A stretch of 64,000 nucleotides of DNA. Origin: Glandiceps talaboti. Lineage: Eukaryota; Hemichordata; Enteropneusta; Spengelidae. The notes beneath the pieces were generated by a model. That model saw only the letters and a list, made by a program, of their open reading frames with translations, was not told where the DNA came from and did not search any database. Position 1 is the stretch's first letter. The number at the start of each line of letters is the position of its first letter. The position numbers and the translations under genes are program-made. Shown one piece after another: positions 1-35,400 of this stretch. The DNA lies in contig NC_135551.1 in NCBI RefSeq assembly GCF_964340395.1, forward strand, positions 31,558,955 to 31,622,954, written 5' to 3'.

Positions 1-328
1 ATGTAACCATAGGAGCATACATTCTACTGTGTTCATTATGAAATCAACGATAAAAAACTGTGTATTTGTCATAAATATTACAGTCAGGAAAATACTAAGC
101 ATATCATATTGACATACATTTGCGACCTTGCCACCGAAAATTGCATATGAAATGATGTTGATAAATTTGGCCATATAAACATAACTTCTCAAAATCAACC
201 AGTGAACGACCACGTAGCAATCTGTCATCACAATGTTAATTTACACATTGTTACTCAATCTTTTTGAAGTTAAAGTATATATATGCATATAGTGAATTAC
301 ACATACATACATACATACATACATACAT

Positions 329-361
<33 letters not shown>

Positions 362-462
362 TACACACACACATACATACATACATACACACATACATAC
401 ACACACACATACATACATACATACATACATACATACATACATACATACATACATACATACAT

Positions 463-529
<67 letters not shown>

Positions 530-653
530 GACACACAGACACACACAGTCACTTATTTACATTCGTATTACGTCCTACGTGGTATCAAACGAATATAACT
601 ACATGTTAAATGACGCAATGTAATTATACCATGGACAATTCATTCTATTTCAG
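1..653. other. Intron of gene A (no exon seen)
   Basis: No credible coding exon is visible before the acceptor at 651-653. By analogy with genes B and C, the exons for the signal peptide, lectin domain and HormR domain of gene A should lie upstream of the window. The stretch holds a (CATA)n/(CA)n microsatellite. Confidence 0.6.
301..529. repeat. (CATA)n/(CA)n microsatellite
   Basis: Near-pure tetranucleotide CATA and dinucleotide CA tracts lie about 120 bp before exon A1. They produce open frames of alternating His/Thr/Tyr or Cys/Val/Met that are not genes. Confidence 0.95.
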
Positions 654-9518
<8,865 letters not shown>

Positions 9519-10058
9519 GAACGTTGTATGTACAACGTAGACATGGATTAGATATACAGCCCATTTTATAGCAAGATTGACCACCCTGATTGTAAAATTG
9601 TTAACAACATGACAAAAATTTATATTTCTACGGTGCCATGTCTACACAGTGTGCTTGTCAGTACAAATATAGCATTCTGTAGTGCTACTTTTGTGTCAAC
9701 ATGAAATGATATTATTCAAGTTACCTCAAGTCCTTGCGTAGATAACCTATTTTGTTTTGCGATGACACCGTTTTCATAGACAAAATTTTAATTTAATTTC
9801 ATTCTGTATATGGCTATTTTTTGTCTGAGGTAAACGTAAATAAATGAAATAAATAGAATAACCGTTAACAAAAAGTTATGAGATCGAAGAAATATACATT
9901 TGTCTACATGGGTAACATGATTTCATCCGTAATGTATTACTGAACATCTCAGATAATATTTATCAAGTCCTTCAATTTTCACTGACGTCTATTTCAAACA
10001 AGGTAAAATACCGCACGCGTAGTGTAAATTCATAAAGTAGAATTAACATTTCGAAAAT

Positions 10059-10112
<54 letters not shown>
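10059..10112. repeat. (GACA)n microsatellite
   Basis: About 13 pure tetranucleotide units in the A-B intergenic region, followed by a short triplicated TATTACTGTAGAGA phrase near 10160-10230. Confidence 0.95.
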
Positions 10113-11534
10113 ACGTGGCCGCTGACATGGACGGTAACAAACTCAAACAGAAATGTGAAAGAAACAATGTATTACTGTAGAGATAGCCTGTATTACTGTA
10201 GAGACTGCCTGTATTACTGTAGAGACTGCCTTGATTGCATCAATATTCAAACGGTACCTAAAATAAATGTTTCCAAACTCTGTACAGTATGCTAGAAATC
10301 ATGTGAAACTGTTTCTGTTAAACCTAAGATGTGTACGGTGTCAGTTCAGACATACTGAAAGAAAACCCAATAGTTGTCAGCTGTAACATTAGCAATATAT
10401 CTAGAACATACACGATATCTTTATGCAAATAACTTTATTTCGTATTTATAGTATTGATTTTTACTTAAACTGAATACACGTACATGTCTTCAATGTTATG
10501 TTATGGTATTACACGGAAATAAATACACAAACACTTTTTGCAAATCGGTGATGACTATTTACTTGCTACAATTTATCTACTGTTACGTAAACTGGATGGG
10601 GAAACCCCTGATTACTTGCAATTTAATTATTAAAGTTTGACGCGTAGTTTTGTCGAAATTCAATATATAATATCAAAATAATTAATCATTTAGCTGACCA
10701 ATCAATTACGGAATCAGATAACCAACCAACATTTACTTGCCCACCAGTCGTAGAAATAACAGTAACCCTCTATACACACAATCCAACCATATGGCTAATG
10801 AACCGACTATTATGCAGAAAAAAATGAATATAGTAACGTATATGTGCCGATAGAGTGATTAACCAAGGCATACAAGTCACCCATACCTAGATTATATTAC
10901 TACATAAGGTGTGGTAAAACTGAGCAAGCATGACGTGAAGGTAATTATATGTATCGTAAATTAGCCCATACACGTTGCGACCTGAAAAGAACGGACTTAA
11001 AATGCCACATCTGCCAGGCTAATTGTCAAGAGTGGAACCACCATGTAACTACAAAACTGGACTATAAATGTTATCAATTCATGGTCAGATATCACTGTCC
11101 TCAAAACATTCTGATGACTTATTGTACCGCTTTAAGAAATGGGTGTTGTCACACTGCTGTCACATACATACAAACAAAGGCAAGCTGATAACTGATTGCA
11201 TTGATATCCTTTAGGGTATTGAGGTCACGAACTCTGTCGTCTATTGGGTTTCTGGCACGTCATACACAGCTTCGTACTCGTCAAGTCAGCATTTGACTTT
11301 CGTACACCATAAATATACATGAACCTGGACACTCAGTTCGTTATTGTATATTGTCCCCGGGTAACATTCGATGGTTGAAAAGCCTGGTCTTTCCACTAAA
11401 TCAAAAAATTTGAAACTTAAAGCGATTTAAAACTGTCTGTACATTCTATTATACGCGTACGACAACAACAATAGAGACAAGATCTGCCTTGGCAGAAGAA
11501 GTAACTGGAGGTAATAATCTATAATCTTTATTTA

Positions 11535-11800
11535 TTTTTATTTATACTGGATAGTTCTTTAAGCATATAAACACTTGTCTCCCAAGAAGTCCAGTGAGGG
11601 CCATCTCTCATGGGTTCAGTGTTAATGCAGGAGGAAACCGGAGTACCCGGGTAAAACCTGCGTTGTTCGGTAGAGTCAAACTGAACGACACTCTTCTTAC
11701 TTACAGCGTGGTACATTTAATCGAACCCTGAATTGGGTTCGAACCCCGACGCAGTGGTAAGAGGCAAGTGGTTTAACCACTCGGCCACCGACAACAACAA
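11535..11800 (-). mobile_element. tRNA-derived SINE, family 1
   Basis: Read on the minus strand it starts with a tRNA-like head: GGTGGCCGAGTGGTTAA (A box) and GGGGTTCGAACCC (B box). A body with GGAGTACCCGG follows, and the low-coordinate end is a TAAATAAA-type tail. The GGAAACCGGAGTACCCGG core resembles a deeply conserved metazoan SINE core from memory. The same body recurs at 49275-49440. Confidence 0.8.
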
Positions 11801-13148
11801 GGTAAGTTTGCTTTTCAATTTTCAGTGATCAGAAAGTACCTATTTTACCTGTTTTTTGCAATCCTTATTCCTTGTATAAAACATGGTTCTAACTTGTCTG
11901 CACATACATATATTGTTAAATTTGATAACACGTAGACGGTACAAATCAAGGGGGAAGTAAAACTGATTTTTTATACTCCACGTACATCTCATTCAACTTA
12001 ACGTTGTTTATGCCGCGTACGCTCAGTCCGAACAAAGGGTGCGTGCCATAGGCACCATATATCAAAGTGTTGTCGTGATTTGCAGAACAATCACATTCAA
12101 AATATATACATGACATTTATAGAACGTACGTTAAAGAGAAGGCGGCAGTTTTTTAGCCAATTATTAAATATCGCTATACACAAGTACCCACATTTCCGAC
12201 GATAGTTTAGTGGATGTTGTACAGTAACATTATTTCAATAAAATATGACGACATTGAAAATAGAACCGCCTAAGCTCACAGATACATGTACTGAGGTATC
12301 GACCTAGTCATATTACTTAAAAAATAACAGCTTTAAAAACGTACATATATTTACATTAGGAATCCCTTGATTACAACACATGAAATTTCTCCATTAACAA
12401 AGTCACATAAGAATGTAGTAAATGTTTGCATTAAAATTCTAGAACACAAGTATCTCACCGAAATCACCTTTCAACCTTTATAACTCTGCGTTCCGTTACG
12501 GCCGTTAGCCAATAAATTTGCAATGTAACATGTCAATCAAACGCCGGTTTATTATATATTAGGCTTTGTTTTCTTTTACTTGTTTGGTCGTTCGTTCGTG
12601 TTGTTTTTTGCTTGTTTTTTTTTGTTCGATATCCTTTGTACGAAATAAGTCAAATTATCAGATCAGCGCTAGCAATAAGTGAATGTATATTCACATTTCT
12701 TTGGCAATGTTCGCTATAGCTATAAACATTCAAGTGACTTTATGTGCACTCATCTCAGATGTATTTCTTATTGCAGCATTGGCTGAGCTGTTATACTAGG
12801 CTAGAATTTCTAGTAATAAGCTCCGGTAATTCTGTCATATATCTTTGTAGTTATACGAAAGTGGTTAAAAAGCAAGTTTTAGAGTGATTTACATAATTTA
12901 TTTGATATTGGTTTCTATGCTTGAGGGCTAGGATACGATAACTACGTACAACGCATGCATAGCGGAATATTTATATATCGTATATAAACCCAATATCAAT
13001 GCTATAATATTATAACATCCATTGATGTTAACTTCGTTTATGAAATTTCATGTCACGAACTGAAAAATAAGTTTATATTTTTTTAGGAATAAACCGACTC
13101 TTCAGAATCTTATGACCCGATCAAAGCAAATAAAAAGTTACTTAAAAG

Positions 13149-24891
<11,743 letters not shown>

Positions 24892-25747
24892 AGAAACAGT
24901 ATATAAACCACTACGGTGTATGACGGCGTTTTATCAATGGAAAATACAATGAACATTAACACCATATACTATAACATGGACAAATGTCTATAACCTAAAT
25001 TGTCCTAAACCCAATATTTTTCGCCGTTGAATACTAATTCCATTTCATTCCATTGGTATAAAACAGCATCCATTAACAAAAAAGTACAGTGGCCCCAAAG
25101 TGACAACACAGAACACAATTATTGTGTTTTATTTATACGCCATCGTATAAAGAATGTCAATTGACCGTACATGATACAGACGTTTTGAGCGTAGTTGTCA
25201 CGCCAGCCTTAAAATGTGAAGCAATGACAGGAAATGTTTCAGACTGAGTGATATGTCATTATTTCAACACAACCGTGAAAAACAGCTCTATTCACAGAGT
25301 AAACCGCGTGACAAAATGCTGTACACTTTAATAAGCACATCACTGAGCCTGTCATGAAAAATAGCCAAATATATCATAGTATTATCGTCACACTTATTGA
25401 CGCAGTTGACATGATAAGATAAAAGGTCACTTTTACTCTTAAAATATCATTAACGGGACTGTAGCAATTGTTATGCTGTAGTTTACTTATCACCCTGATG
25501 CGTTTTTACAGAAAAAAAACAGACTGTTTATTTTACAATAACACAATTTTTGTTAATGCCAAAAAAGGAAAAATTGTTTCTCATATTTCTAGAGATCGTT
25601 TTATAATCAAGACGTAGTGTACAATAAATGGAAGGGGTCAGCACCAGTAATTCCATATATACAGAACACGGGGTAGTTTTCAATGTTATGTTTCATTGTT
25701 CACATTTGAATAATTGTTTCATCGGACACATTGGAATAGATGGAGTA

Positions 25748-26235
25748 GGTTACAACCAACATATCAACATAGACATCACATTGGTTACAACCAACATTTC
25801 AACATAGACATCGCGTTGTTTAATACCAGCTTCAACATTGACACCGGATTGGTTATAACCAGCATATCAACATAGACATCACATTGGTTACAACCAGCAT
25901 TTCAACATAGACATCACGTTGTTTAAAACCAGCTTCAACATTGACACCAGATTGGTTATAACCAGCATATCAACATAGACATCACATTGGTTACAACCAG
26001 CATTTCAACATACACATCACATTGGTTACAACCAGCATATCAACATAGACATCACATTGGTTACAACCAGCATTTCAACATACACACCACATTGGTTACA
26101 ACCAGCATTTCAACATAGACATCACATTGGTTACAACCAGCATATCAACATAGACACCACATTGGTTACAACCAGCATATCAACATAGACATCACATTTT
26201 ATCCAGCTTCAACATAAACGCCAGATTGGTTAAAA
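25748..26235. repeat. 35-bp minisatellite, about 14 copies
   Basis: Unit: ACATCACATTGGTTACAACC plus AGCATATCAACATAG. Some copies vary as CGTTGTTTAAAACCAGC or GCCAGATTGGTTA. It lies in the B-C intergenic region. Confidence 0.92.
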
Positions 26236-26634
26236 CTGACACTCAGTTATATCAGACATTTCTTTTATTTCGAGATCGAAGTTATATATTTTAAGATACC
26301 CTTATACATTACCACATTAAATAAATATTTACATTATCTGGTTGTACCGTTATACAGTTAAATAAAGGAGAAATACAAGTAGACTGATTTATTGCTTTCA
26401 TCAAATAATACACTGTATGGGCCTTATATCCCGGTTAAAAAGAATATGTTTACAATGTTCATTCTACATTTTGAAATATTATTTGATAGGGTTTATATTT
26501 ACATGCATAAGAATTATGTTATATATCGAAAAATGTATATTTATACAAGAACATGTTTTTGTAGCTTTAATTTCAGGTAACTGGAAATATATATAATCTC
26601 AAAAAGGTATAGACATATAGACAGGCAGACAGTA

Positions 26635-26636
<2 letters not shown>

Positions 26637-26665
<29 letters not shown>

Positions 26666-26680
26666 CATACATACATACAG
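26637..26680. repeat. (CATA)n microsatellite
   Basis: About 11 tetranucleotide units downstream of gene B. Confidence 0.92.
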
Positions 26681-28360
26681 ACGGATGGACGGATACATTA
26701 AACTAATAACATAGAGGAAATGGTGGACATCACTTTAGCTGATGTCTTGATTACTCGTGTTACCAGTCTGAAACCGTTTATATATTATTACTGAATTGAG
26801 TAGAATTGTAATAAAGTTTAGCATTTATGCCACATGTCAGTTATAAAAATCATTTTACGACCTGTGAGTTTGTATGTGTTCCATATCATGTGTCATCGCT
26901 TGTCATTGTTCTCATGTTTGATTGTGTCCTTGTTTCCATGGCAACGACATAAATTTTACAGTAAGCTACATTTTTGTTTTGTCATTTTAGAATAAAGAGA
27001 AAAAATTGTAAAAAGTTTACATCACGTGGTAGCTACATGATCACGTGACGAGATGTCTCTACTGTAAAGTCGGATACGTCACCAAACCCAGAGGTTATAG
27101 TTGACCGTATTGATACATGACGTATATCGAAGTAATAAATATTACGAATTTAGAGTTGATGAAATTATGCAATGATGGTTTTTAATAATTGATAAAGTAT
27201 TTAACGAGTAGTGAGTATGGATTGGGTATATGCCTTATTATATGTTTACCGTTTCATATGAGCGAAATTTCACATTGTACTCTAAGTACACTGCACGCTG
27301 CTTTTCAAAGTAATAGTTTATTTCGTTTCTTGATTGATTTGTCTAACTTTTACAAGCTCAGAGTACAAACTGTAGGTTATTGAATATACAGATGGGTGAG
27401 GTATAGAAGAGAGCTTTCAAAACTTTCCAACATTTTATTATTGACAATAAAACCAGAAATAGAATCAACCTGATATATTGGATAGCGAGTGTTTCACTTC
27501 CTTGAGTGATCAAATTGATCTTGGATGTGGTCAGTGTATGAATTCGCTCTTTACAAATATAAAATGAATTTTGAAACAGGAAATAACGCATTGTGAAATT
27601 GGACACTAAAGTGAACTACTGAAGAATAGGAATCGTGATGTCTAAACTTGATATGATACGGGTAAAAACATTAGATGACACTTCCATTTAAGTGACATAG
27701 AAGGTGAGGGTTCGCAATGAGTGGTACAAAGGTCAGAGAGTTAAGGAAACCATTTCCCAATCTCTCTCTATAAGAAACCAATACGATTTTTTACTCTTTC
27801 CCGTGGGTGGATTTCTCTCTGTTCACAATAATCCTCTATGTATGTGTTGTCTTTGCTGGTATCGTTTCGTCTATATGCTGGCTTTCATTCTTGTAATCTA
27901 ACAAGGACTATACTCCTAATCGACTAAATGGTAAGTACTGCATTGACACATACATGTAAAAGGTGGCTAGACACTATAATATTCATTTTTTGTATCTTCC
28001 TTGCCAGTTGAAGAATAAACGGCCTGAACATAATGTATGGGAATGTCTCCATGAAATGAAGTACATTTTGTATTTGTAACAGGCAAAATATGAAGGATAA
28101 TGTAACAACGTTAACTGCAATGTGATAAGCTGACTAAACGTGATATTTTGTTATAATTACTATCACATAAGTGTGATGTCATATAATTTGATGTGTTATG
28201 TTTTAGGCGATGTGGCGTAATTAATCTAAACTTACATAAGCTTTCGTCATTTTTTACATTATTAGTTGGTAGCTCATAGGGTGAAAACCAGATATCAAAC
28301 TTTCACCAATCTCAGATTGAAACGAGTGATCACAAACACTGAGTAATAGTGTTTCAAGGC

Positions 28361-28460
28361 ATGATGAAGTTAAAGTTATCAAGTTATGTTCTTAATTTGC
28401 TGTTATGGATAACTATCATGGTTGGCTACATAAGAAACGACAATATTCACGATTCTCAAG
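28361..28460 (+). CDS. Gene C exon 1: signal peptide
   Basis: 100 nt. MMKLKLSSYVLNLLLWITIM is a typical signal peptide; donor GTATGG, exit phase 1 as in gene B. Confidence 0.85.
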
Positions 28461-30853
28461 GTATGGAGTTAGGTTACCCACTTCATAACAAAATACTTCT
28501 ATTGCCTATGACTACATAATAAACATGCCGTATAAATTCATGAAAACAAATACTAATATCTTGCGACAATTTTTTGGACTTGGTTGTATAATATCCAGAT
28601 GTCAGTTGTTCATCTTTCATCACTGTTCCACCATCATTATGTTTCCTGTCATCTGTTTTGCTTCTTTAAAGTTCGACACTAACTCCAACATTTTCGAAAC
28701 CATCTTCTTTGATATCGTAAGTTTTTTAAGAATTCGTCAAATACAATACTAATAAATCTTTTCGTATCTCTTCTTAAGTGATTCTACAAAATGTTCCCAA
28801 TCTTATCAATAATTTGACACCATTGCTCACCATTAGTTTTTTATGTTCCCTCTTTGCAGCTACAGATTTAACGTTAACCAGATTTTTGTAATAGCCATTT
28901 ATTGGTTTATTGTTTTATCCTGCTGTTAATATTATGGTAAACTGTGTCTTATTTCCAGGAATTATCTGGGTTAGTAACAGCAGTTTCTGTGAAGGGTATC
29001 TCATTGTGAACCAATCAATGAATTGGAGTGACAGTGTAACTTACTGTCACAATCTGAATGCAAAGCATGGATTCCATAGTAAATTAGCATCTTTTGACTC
29101 TGTACATGTTTTCAACGAGTTCAGGAAGTATTTACTCAAGCAGCGATTCGGAGATCCTGTGTATGAATATTGGGTTGGATGTGATGATCACAAGGACGAA
29201 GGTAACTTTACATGGGGGTTGAATGGATCGAAGGTCGACGAGATGTATTGGGCACCTTCTCAACCAGACAATGCCAATGGGTGGAAAAGTAGCGGCCAAC
29301 ATTGTTGCCAATTGTGGTTAGTTTTCTCTGGTCAAACTATAACGCACCTTATATGGAATTTGAAGCATTAGTTGTTATAAAGATAAAGGACACGTATTTT
29401 CCCATAAGGAAAGAATGAATGAACGAATGAATGAACGAATGAATGAATGAATGAACGAACGAACGAACGAATGAACGAACGAACGAACGAACGAACGAAC
29501 GAACAAATGAATGGATGGATGGATGGATGGATGAATGAATGAATAGTATCGAATTGAAACTTTTGTTCCACTTGAAAATTGACCTGGAATATTACGTTTG
29601 TGTCCAGAACAATACTATGGTTTACCCACACAGATGAATTTTCATTTCAAGATCAAATATGAACCAAGTCATGTTAGATTTGAAGCATGCATTACAATAT
29701 TACTAATTACCATAAGTCATTAATATAAATGACTCGTTATTGTTAAAGTTACACTCTTTACAGGAAAAGTGCGTTTTGTCATCCGATATGGTCAATGTAC
29801 ATACAATATTTCATGAAATTTCAAGATTGCATTCTTCGAATATTCCCAACCACGAAGGATACTTTATTATACAAGCAACTCATTAATACCAAAAGCTACA
29901 CCAACAAGCAGTATAGTGCACATACATTTTAGTACTGTCCAAGCAGTATAGTGCACATACATTTTAGTACTGTCCAAGCAGTATAGTGCACATACATTTT
30001 AGTACTGTCCAAGCAGTATAGTGCACATACATTTTGGTACTGTCCAAGCAGTATAGTGCACATACATTTTGGTACTGTCCAAGCAGTATAGTGCACATAC
30101 ATTTTGGTACTGTACAAGGAGTATAGTGCACATACATTTTGGTACTGTCCAAGCAGTATAGTGCACATACATTTTGGTACTGTCCAAGCAGTATAGTGCA
30201 CATACATTTTAGTACTGTCCAAGCAGTATAGTGCACATACATTTTGGTACTGTCCAAGCAGTATAGTACACATACATTTTGGTACTGTCCAAGCAGTATA
30301 GTGCACATATAATCTAATCTAATTTTCTTATATAGCACATTCCATATAACTATTACAATGTGTTTTACAAAGCATGATCTTCCCTCATGGAGGTTAACAA
30401 TAAAAACTAAGATTACATAATCATCCCTTTCATTTATTTCCAGGAAGAAGAACGAGCAAATTCATGGTAAATTTAAACTTGACGATGGTTACTGTCACGA
30501 GGGCAAGCGTTTTATCTGTCAAATTGGTAAGTTTAACAATGTCTGATACTGAAGCAAATCTGCAGATTAAAAGTGATTTCGGTTTTTAGCAATTGAATAA
30601 CAGATATAACCTATTAAAAACATGTACATGCTGAACAGTATTTTAAATGTTTTGCTTTCATAACTCTATAATAAAAACTAGAATTTACAGGATGGATACT
30701 CACATTGGCAGATTAATATATTAATGGAATACCTATAATTGCAAAATTACATTATGCAATTATCTCCACCTGTCATCCGTCTGTGTGTCTGTATGTCTAT
30801 CTGCCTGTATGCCTGCCTGCCTGTCTGTCTGCCTGCCTGCCTGCCTGCCTAGC

Positions 30854-30896
<43 letters not shown>

Positions 30897-31347
30897 TTGT
30901 CTGTCTGTCTGTCGGTCTCTTCTTCTCTCTCTCTCTGTCTGCACTGTTTCCCTGCCTGTGTATCTTATTTAGCCATCCTTTCTTTGTCAATCTATCTTTT
31001 CATACATATAAGTATGTGTTACACAAAGTCACACTTACTCAAATATATATGATCACATGTATTCATGCGTTTCCTCCTAAAATATAGGTGTTACAAATTT
31101 GACTAGTATATATATCACTACATATATCAATGGAACAATAATCCTCGATAAATGTAAATATAACATTGATGAAATTGACGGAAATCAGCGTAATCATACC
31201 GATCTATGTCCTGCTGAAACGACCGTAAATGACACTGGAATGATACTGTGGCCAAACACTAGCATTGGTGATAATGCAACTGTCAAATGTCCATACAACA
31301 GAGAGAATGGATGTCAGGCAAGACGAGAATGGTAAGTAATCTGTCTT

Positions 31348-31398
<51 letters not shown>

Positions 31399-31401
31399 GC
31401 C

Positions 31402-31457
<56 letters not shown>

Positions 31458-31464
31458 GATATGC

Positions 31465-31497
<33 letters not shown>

Positions 31498-31602
31498 GTA
31501 TGTATGTATGTATGTATGTATGTATGTATGTATGTATGTATGTATGCATGCATGCATGCACGTATGTATGTATGTATGTATGTATGTATGTATGTATGTA
31601 TG

Positions 31603-31636
<34 letters not shown>

Positions 31637-31648
31637 TGTGTGTGTATG

Positions 31649-31679
<31 letters not shown>

Positions 31680-32290
31680 CATGTATGTATGTATGTATGT
31701 ATGTATGTATGTATGTATGTATGTATACAATACTATACAATATACCAAATATACATATCTAGCATTAGTATGATATCAATTTCTTACAATTTTTGTACCT
31801 CATACCAGATATACATATCTTATTGCAGTTTAGCAACTGACTCTGGCGCTCAATGGGAGAAACCAGACACGTCGGAATGTTTGTCTAGAAGTGAGGTTAC
31901 TCGTCGAACACAACTCAACTTTTTGGCTAGTTTCACAAGTATTCACACAGGTAGTACTTAGTAAAGCATACCCAGTAGTTAAAGTGGTCATATGACATTG
32001 CTGTTGTATATCTAAAATCTAAAATGACATGTTTCACGTCCATGCTTGTATGTCAATCAATTGAAAGATATAAAAAGTTATTTACAAAACAAGTTGCATA
32101 AAGACAAATAAGTACTAGTAAACCCAAGTAATGAAACTATTTTTGCAATGTGATGTTTTAATATATCGCGAAGTGTGAGTGGCATACAAAGTCTGGAAGT
32201 GACGTAGTGATTACAGTGTGTTTTTAGAAATCACTTTGTTTTTAGATTAAGTTTGAGAAACTAGCTTGACCTATGTTCTTGACGTTGTTG

Positions 32291-32373
<83 letters not shown>

Positions 32374-32380
32374 GTTATTT

Positions 32381-32451
<71 letters not shown>

Positions 32452-35400
32452 GTTGGTGGTGGTGGTGGTGGTGGTGGTGGTGGTGGTGGTGGTGGTTAAT
32501 GTGCAAAACATGTATTTTCAAGTTCAACATCATAACACCAATGCATCTTTTTTTATACATTATGTTTCCAAGGCTAGATAACTATGGACAGCAGTTCATT
32601 AAGTAACACGATTCTACTAGATAGTTCATTAAGTAACACGATTCTACTAGATAGTACTACTAGATAGTTGTTATGGATATATTCAATTTAAGAACTAGTC
32701 ATACGTCCATAAGCGTGTATCTCTGTACCTTCCTGTTCCTATGATGCTTAACTTGTTAGACACATCATTCATTTATTAATCAAATTCAAGCTATAATAAT
32801 AATAATAATGTTCGGTTTTTATATAGCGCTTTCCCACACCGTGCTCAAAGCGCTTTACAATTATTACCCCTGGCTCGGATCAGAACGGCACAAGGAGCAT
32901 ACAATCCATTGCAGCCATTTAAGCGCATAAGCCTTAACATTGCAACCTACATCCTACCAGGTCCCCAATTATACAGCTGGGTTGACTAAAGCACAGTCGT
33001 GGTTCAAATCTTGCCCAAGGACTTTAGCCACTCAGAAACAAACAGCAGGCAGCGACAGGGCTCGAACCTGCAACCTGTAGATTCCAAGCCAGTCACGCTA
33101 ACCATTCACCCATCATGACTCCACTCTATAATACAAACATCATGAGAATTTAGATGATCTATGTTTCAAGCCCGAATTGAAACAGAACACATTTAATGAA
33201 AAAGACAGAGCTAATATAACCCTTGAGAAAAGCTATGGCTAGTGATTGCATCCATTTATAAATATAGTTGTCTTTGATGCATAAATATATATCTTTTCTT
33301 CTTTGTAGGGAATGCTAAACTGTTTTCTGTCCAACTGAAAACTCTTACTATGGAATATGGTAATTTACAGGAAGATGAAATCAACTTAGTGATGGATATA
33401 GTAGAAACTATTCTAAGGAGTCGACAAAGTGAGATTGATATTGAAATAGCAAGAACCCTATTGTGGATTGTGAACAACGTGATGAATACTAATACATCAA
33501 TACGGTGAGGTTACTCAAATACTGAATAAAAATATAGCTTCTTTTACGCGTTCTTTCTCTGGCATCTTGTCATCATCTACACATATGGATTATCAGTGGC
33601 ACGGTGTAATTGAAGGAAGTATAACTTAGCTCTACTATACGTTGTCTTTTATGACGTAAATATACTTAGGTATTAACATTTAAGTAATACTGTAGCAAGC
33701 ATTCTTCAGAAAAGATTAACGTTTGTTAAATTTGTGTTTTATATCACATCTATTTCACAGGATTATCAAAGCAGTAGAAAAACTGTCGTTAATTGTACAA
33801 CTCGGAAACCAATCTCAAATCACGATTGAATCGCCGGAAATAAAAATGGTTGTTGTACGGGTAAACAGTACATCATTCCAAGAGCTCTCAGTTGGGGCTT
33901 CATCTTGCGAGGTACCGGTATGTCAACGTTGACTTTTTGTTTACATCTCGTTTGGAATCGATATAATTAATTTATCTTATTTGGTCAGTTGGTATTGTGT
34001 TGTGTTGTGTTGTGTTGTGTTGTGTTGTGTTGTGTTGTGTTGTGTTGTGTTGTGTTGTGTTGTGTTGTGTTGTGTTGTGTCGTGCTGTGCTGTGTTGTGT
34101 TGTGTTGTGTTGTGTTGTGTTGTGTTGTGTCGTGTTGTGCTGTGCAGTGATGCGTTGTGTTGTGTTGTGCTGTGCTGTGTTGTTTTGTGCTGTGCTGTGT
34201 TGTGTTGTGTTGTGTTGTGCTGTGTTGTTTTGTGCTGTGGTGCGTTGTGTTGTGTTGTGTTGTGTTGTGTCGTGTTGTGCTGTGCTGTGCTGTGCTGTGC
34301 TGTGATGAGTTGTGTTGTGTTGTGTTGTGTTGTGTTGTGTTGTGTTGTTTTGTGCTGTGTTGGGTTGTGTTGTGTTGTGTTGTTTTGTGCTGTGTTGGGT
34401 TGTGTTGTGTTGTGTTGTTTTGTGCTGTGTTGGGTTGTGTTGTGTTGTGTTGTTTTGTGCTGTGTTGGGTTGTGTTGTGTTGTGTTGTTTTGTGCTGTGG
34501 TGCGTTGTGTTGTGTTGTGTTGTGTTGTGTTGTGTCGTGTTGTGCTGTGCTGTGCTGTGCTGTGCTGTGATGAGTTGTGTTGTGTTGTGTTGTGTTGTGT
34601 TGTGTTGTGTTGTGTTGTGTTGTGTTGTGTTGTTTTGTGCTGTGTTGGGTTGTGTTGTGTTGTGTTGTGTTGTGTCGTGTTGTGTCGTGTCGCGTCGTGT
34701 CGTTTTATTCGTATTACATTGTCGTATTACATTTTCTCGTATTACATTCCTGATTAGTTTAATGTGTTTTACAGGGAATTATTTGTGGAAACGTCTCATC
34801 TATGGTTGTAGAAGATAATCCAACGATTCGAATCCCAAAGTCTGTATTCACCAACCTGAAATCTGTAGAGAAAGATGAAATAACAAGGGCACAGTTTATA
34901 TTCTACAAAACCGCTAGACTATTCAAGGTAGGTGATTTATAAGATTAGGGGTGTGATAATGATTACATGTATTAAAGGTATTAAGACGTTGTCATAGGCA
35001 GCTATTAAAGGTTACATTATCCACTCCTCCGTACTATGATACATGTGTAAACTTTCACAGAACAAAGTCTAAAAACTTAACATTATTAAGGAACTCAAAG
35101 TATTGATCTCATTTCGTAATAGGCCGCCGACATTATTTCATCCACCACTGGATTCATTGCTAGTGTTGTAGCTGCTGCCAGCATTGGTGATTTGAAAATA
35201 ACCAACTTGGAAGATCCTATCAAGATAATGCTGCCACATAAAATTCCTGTAAGTTTAACTTTAAATAGTAGCTTGTAATACCTATCTACTACAGACAAAA
35301 GCGGGTAATGTATGACATGCCATGATAAAACGTACTATGCTGACTTTATAATGACATTTCAACTGAAATGGTTTAATGACTGTTGTAGTAATGGAATGAT

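Larger units (their letters stand above)
9519..13148. other. 3' UTR of gene A and A-B intergenic region
   Basis: No convincing gene is visible. Candidate poly(A) signals AATAAA lie at 9839-9844 and 9848-9853. The region also holds a GACA microsatellite and a minus-strand SINE at 11535-11800. The open frame at 10949-11188 lacks any recognisable domain. Confidence 0.7.
24892..28360. other. 3' UTR of gene B and B-C intergenic region
   Basis: No convincing gene is present. It holds a 35-bp minisatellite (25748-26235), a CATA microsatellite and AT-rich sequence. One AATAAA is at 25623-25628. Small open frames near 26.4, 27.2 and 27.7 kb show no domain. Confidence 0.65.

Noticed and set aside
241-609. 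Several long open frames on both strands
   Set aside because: They are translations of CATA/CA repeats with only three or four residue types.
10949-11188. 79-residue frame with several cysteines
   Set aside because: No recognisable domain, no splice partner, no similarity to the cluster; likely chance.
11690-11800. Possible tRNA gene on the minus strand
   Set aside because: A and B boxes are present but no full cloverleaf or acceptor stem; a SINE body and A/T-rich tail follow, so it is a SINE head.
29929-30338. Minus-strand repeat proteins of about 124 residues
   Set aside because: The 35-bp minisatellite cycles through all three frames; nothing coding-specific.
33981-34818. Cys/Val/Leu-rich frames up to 258 residues
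   Set aside because: They come from the TGTGT array within an intron of gene C.
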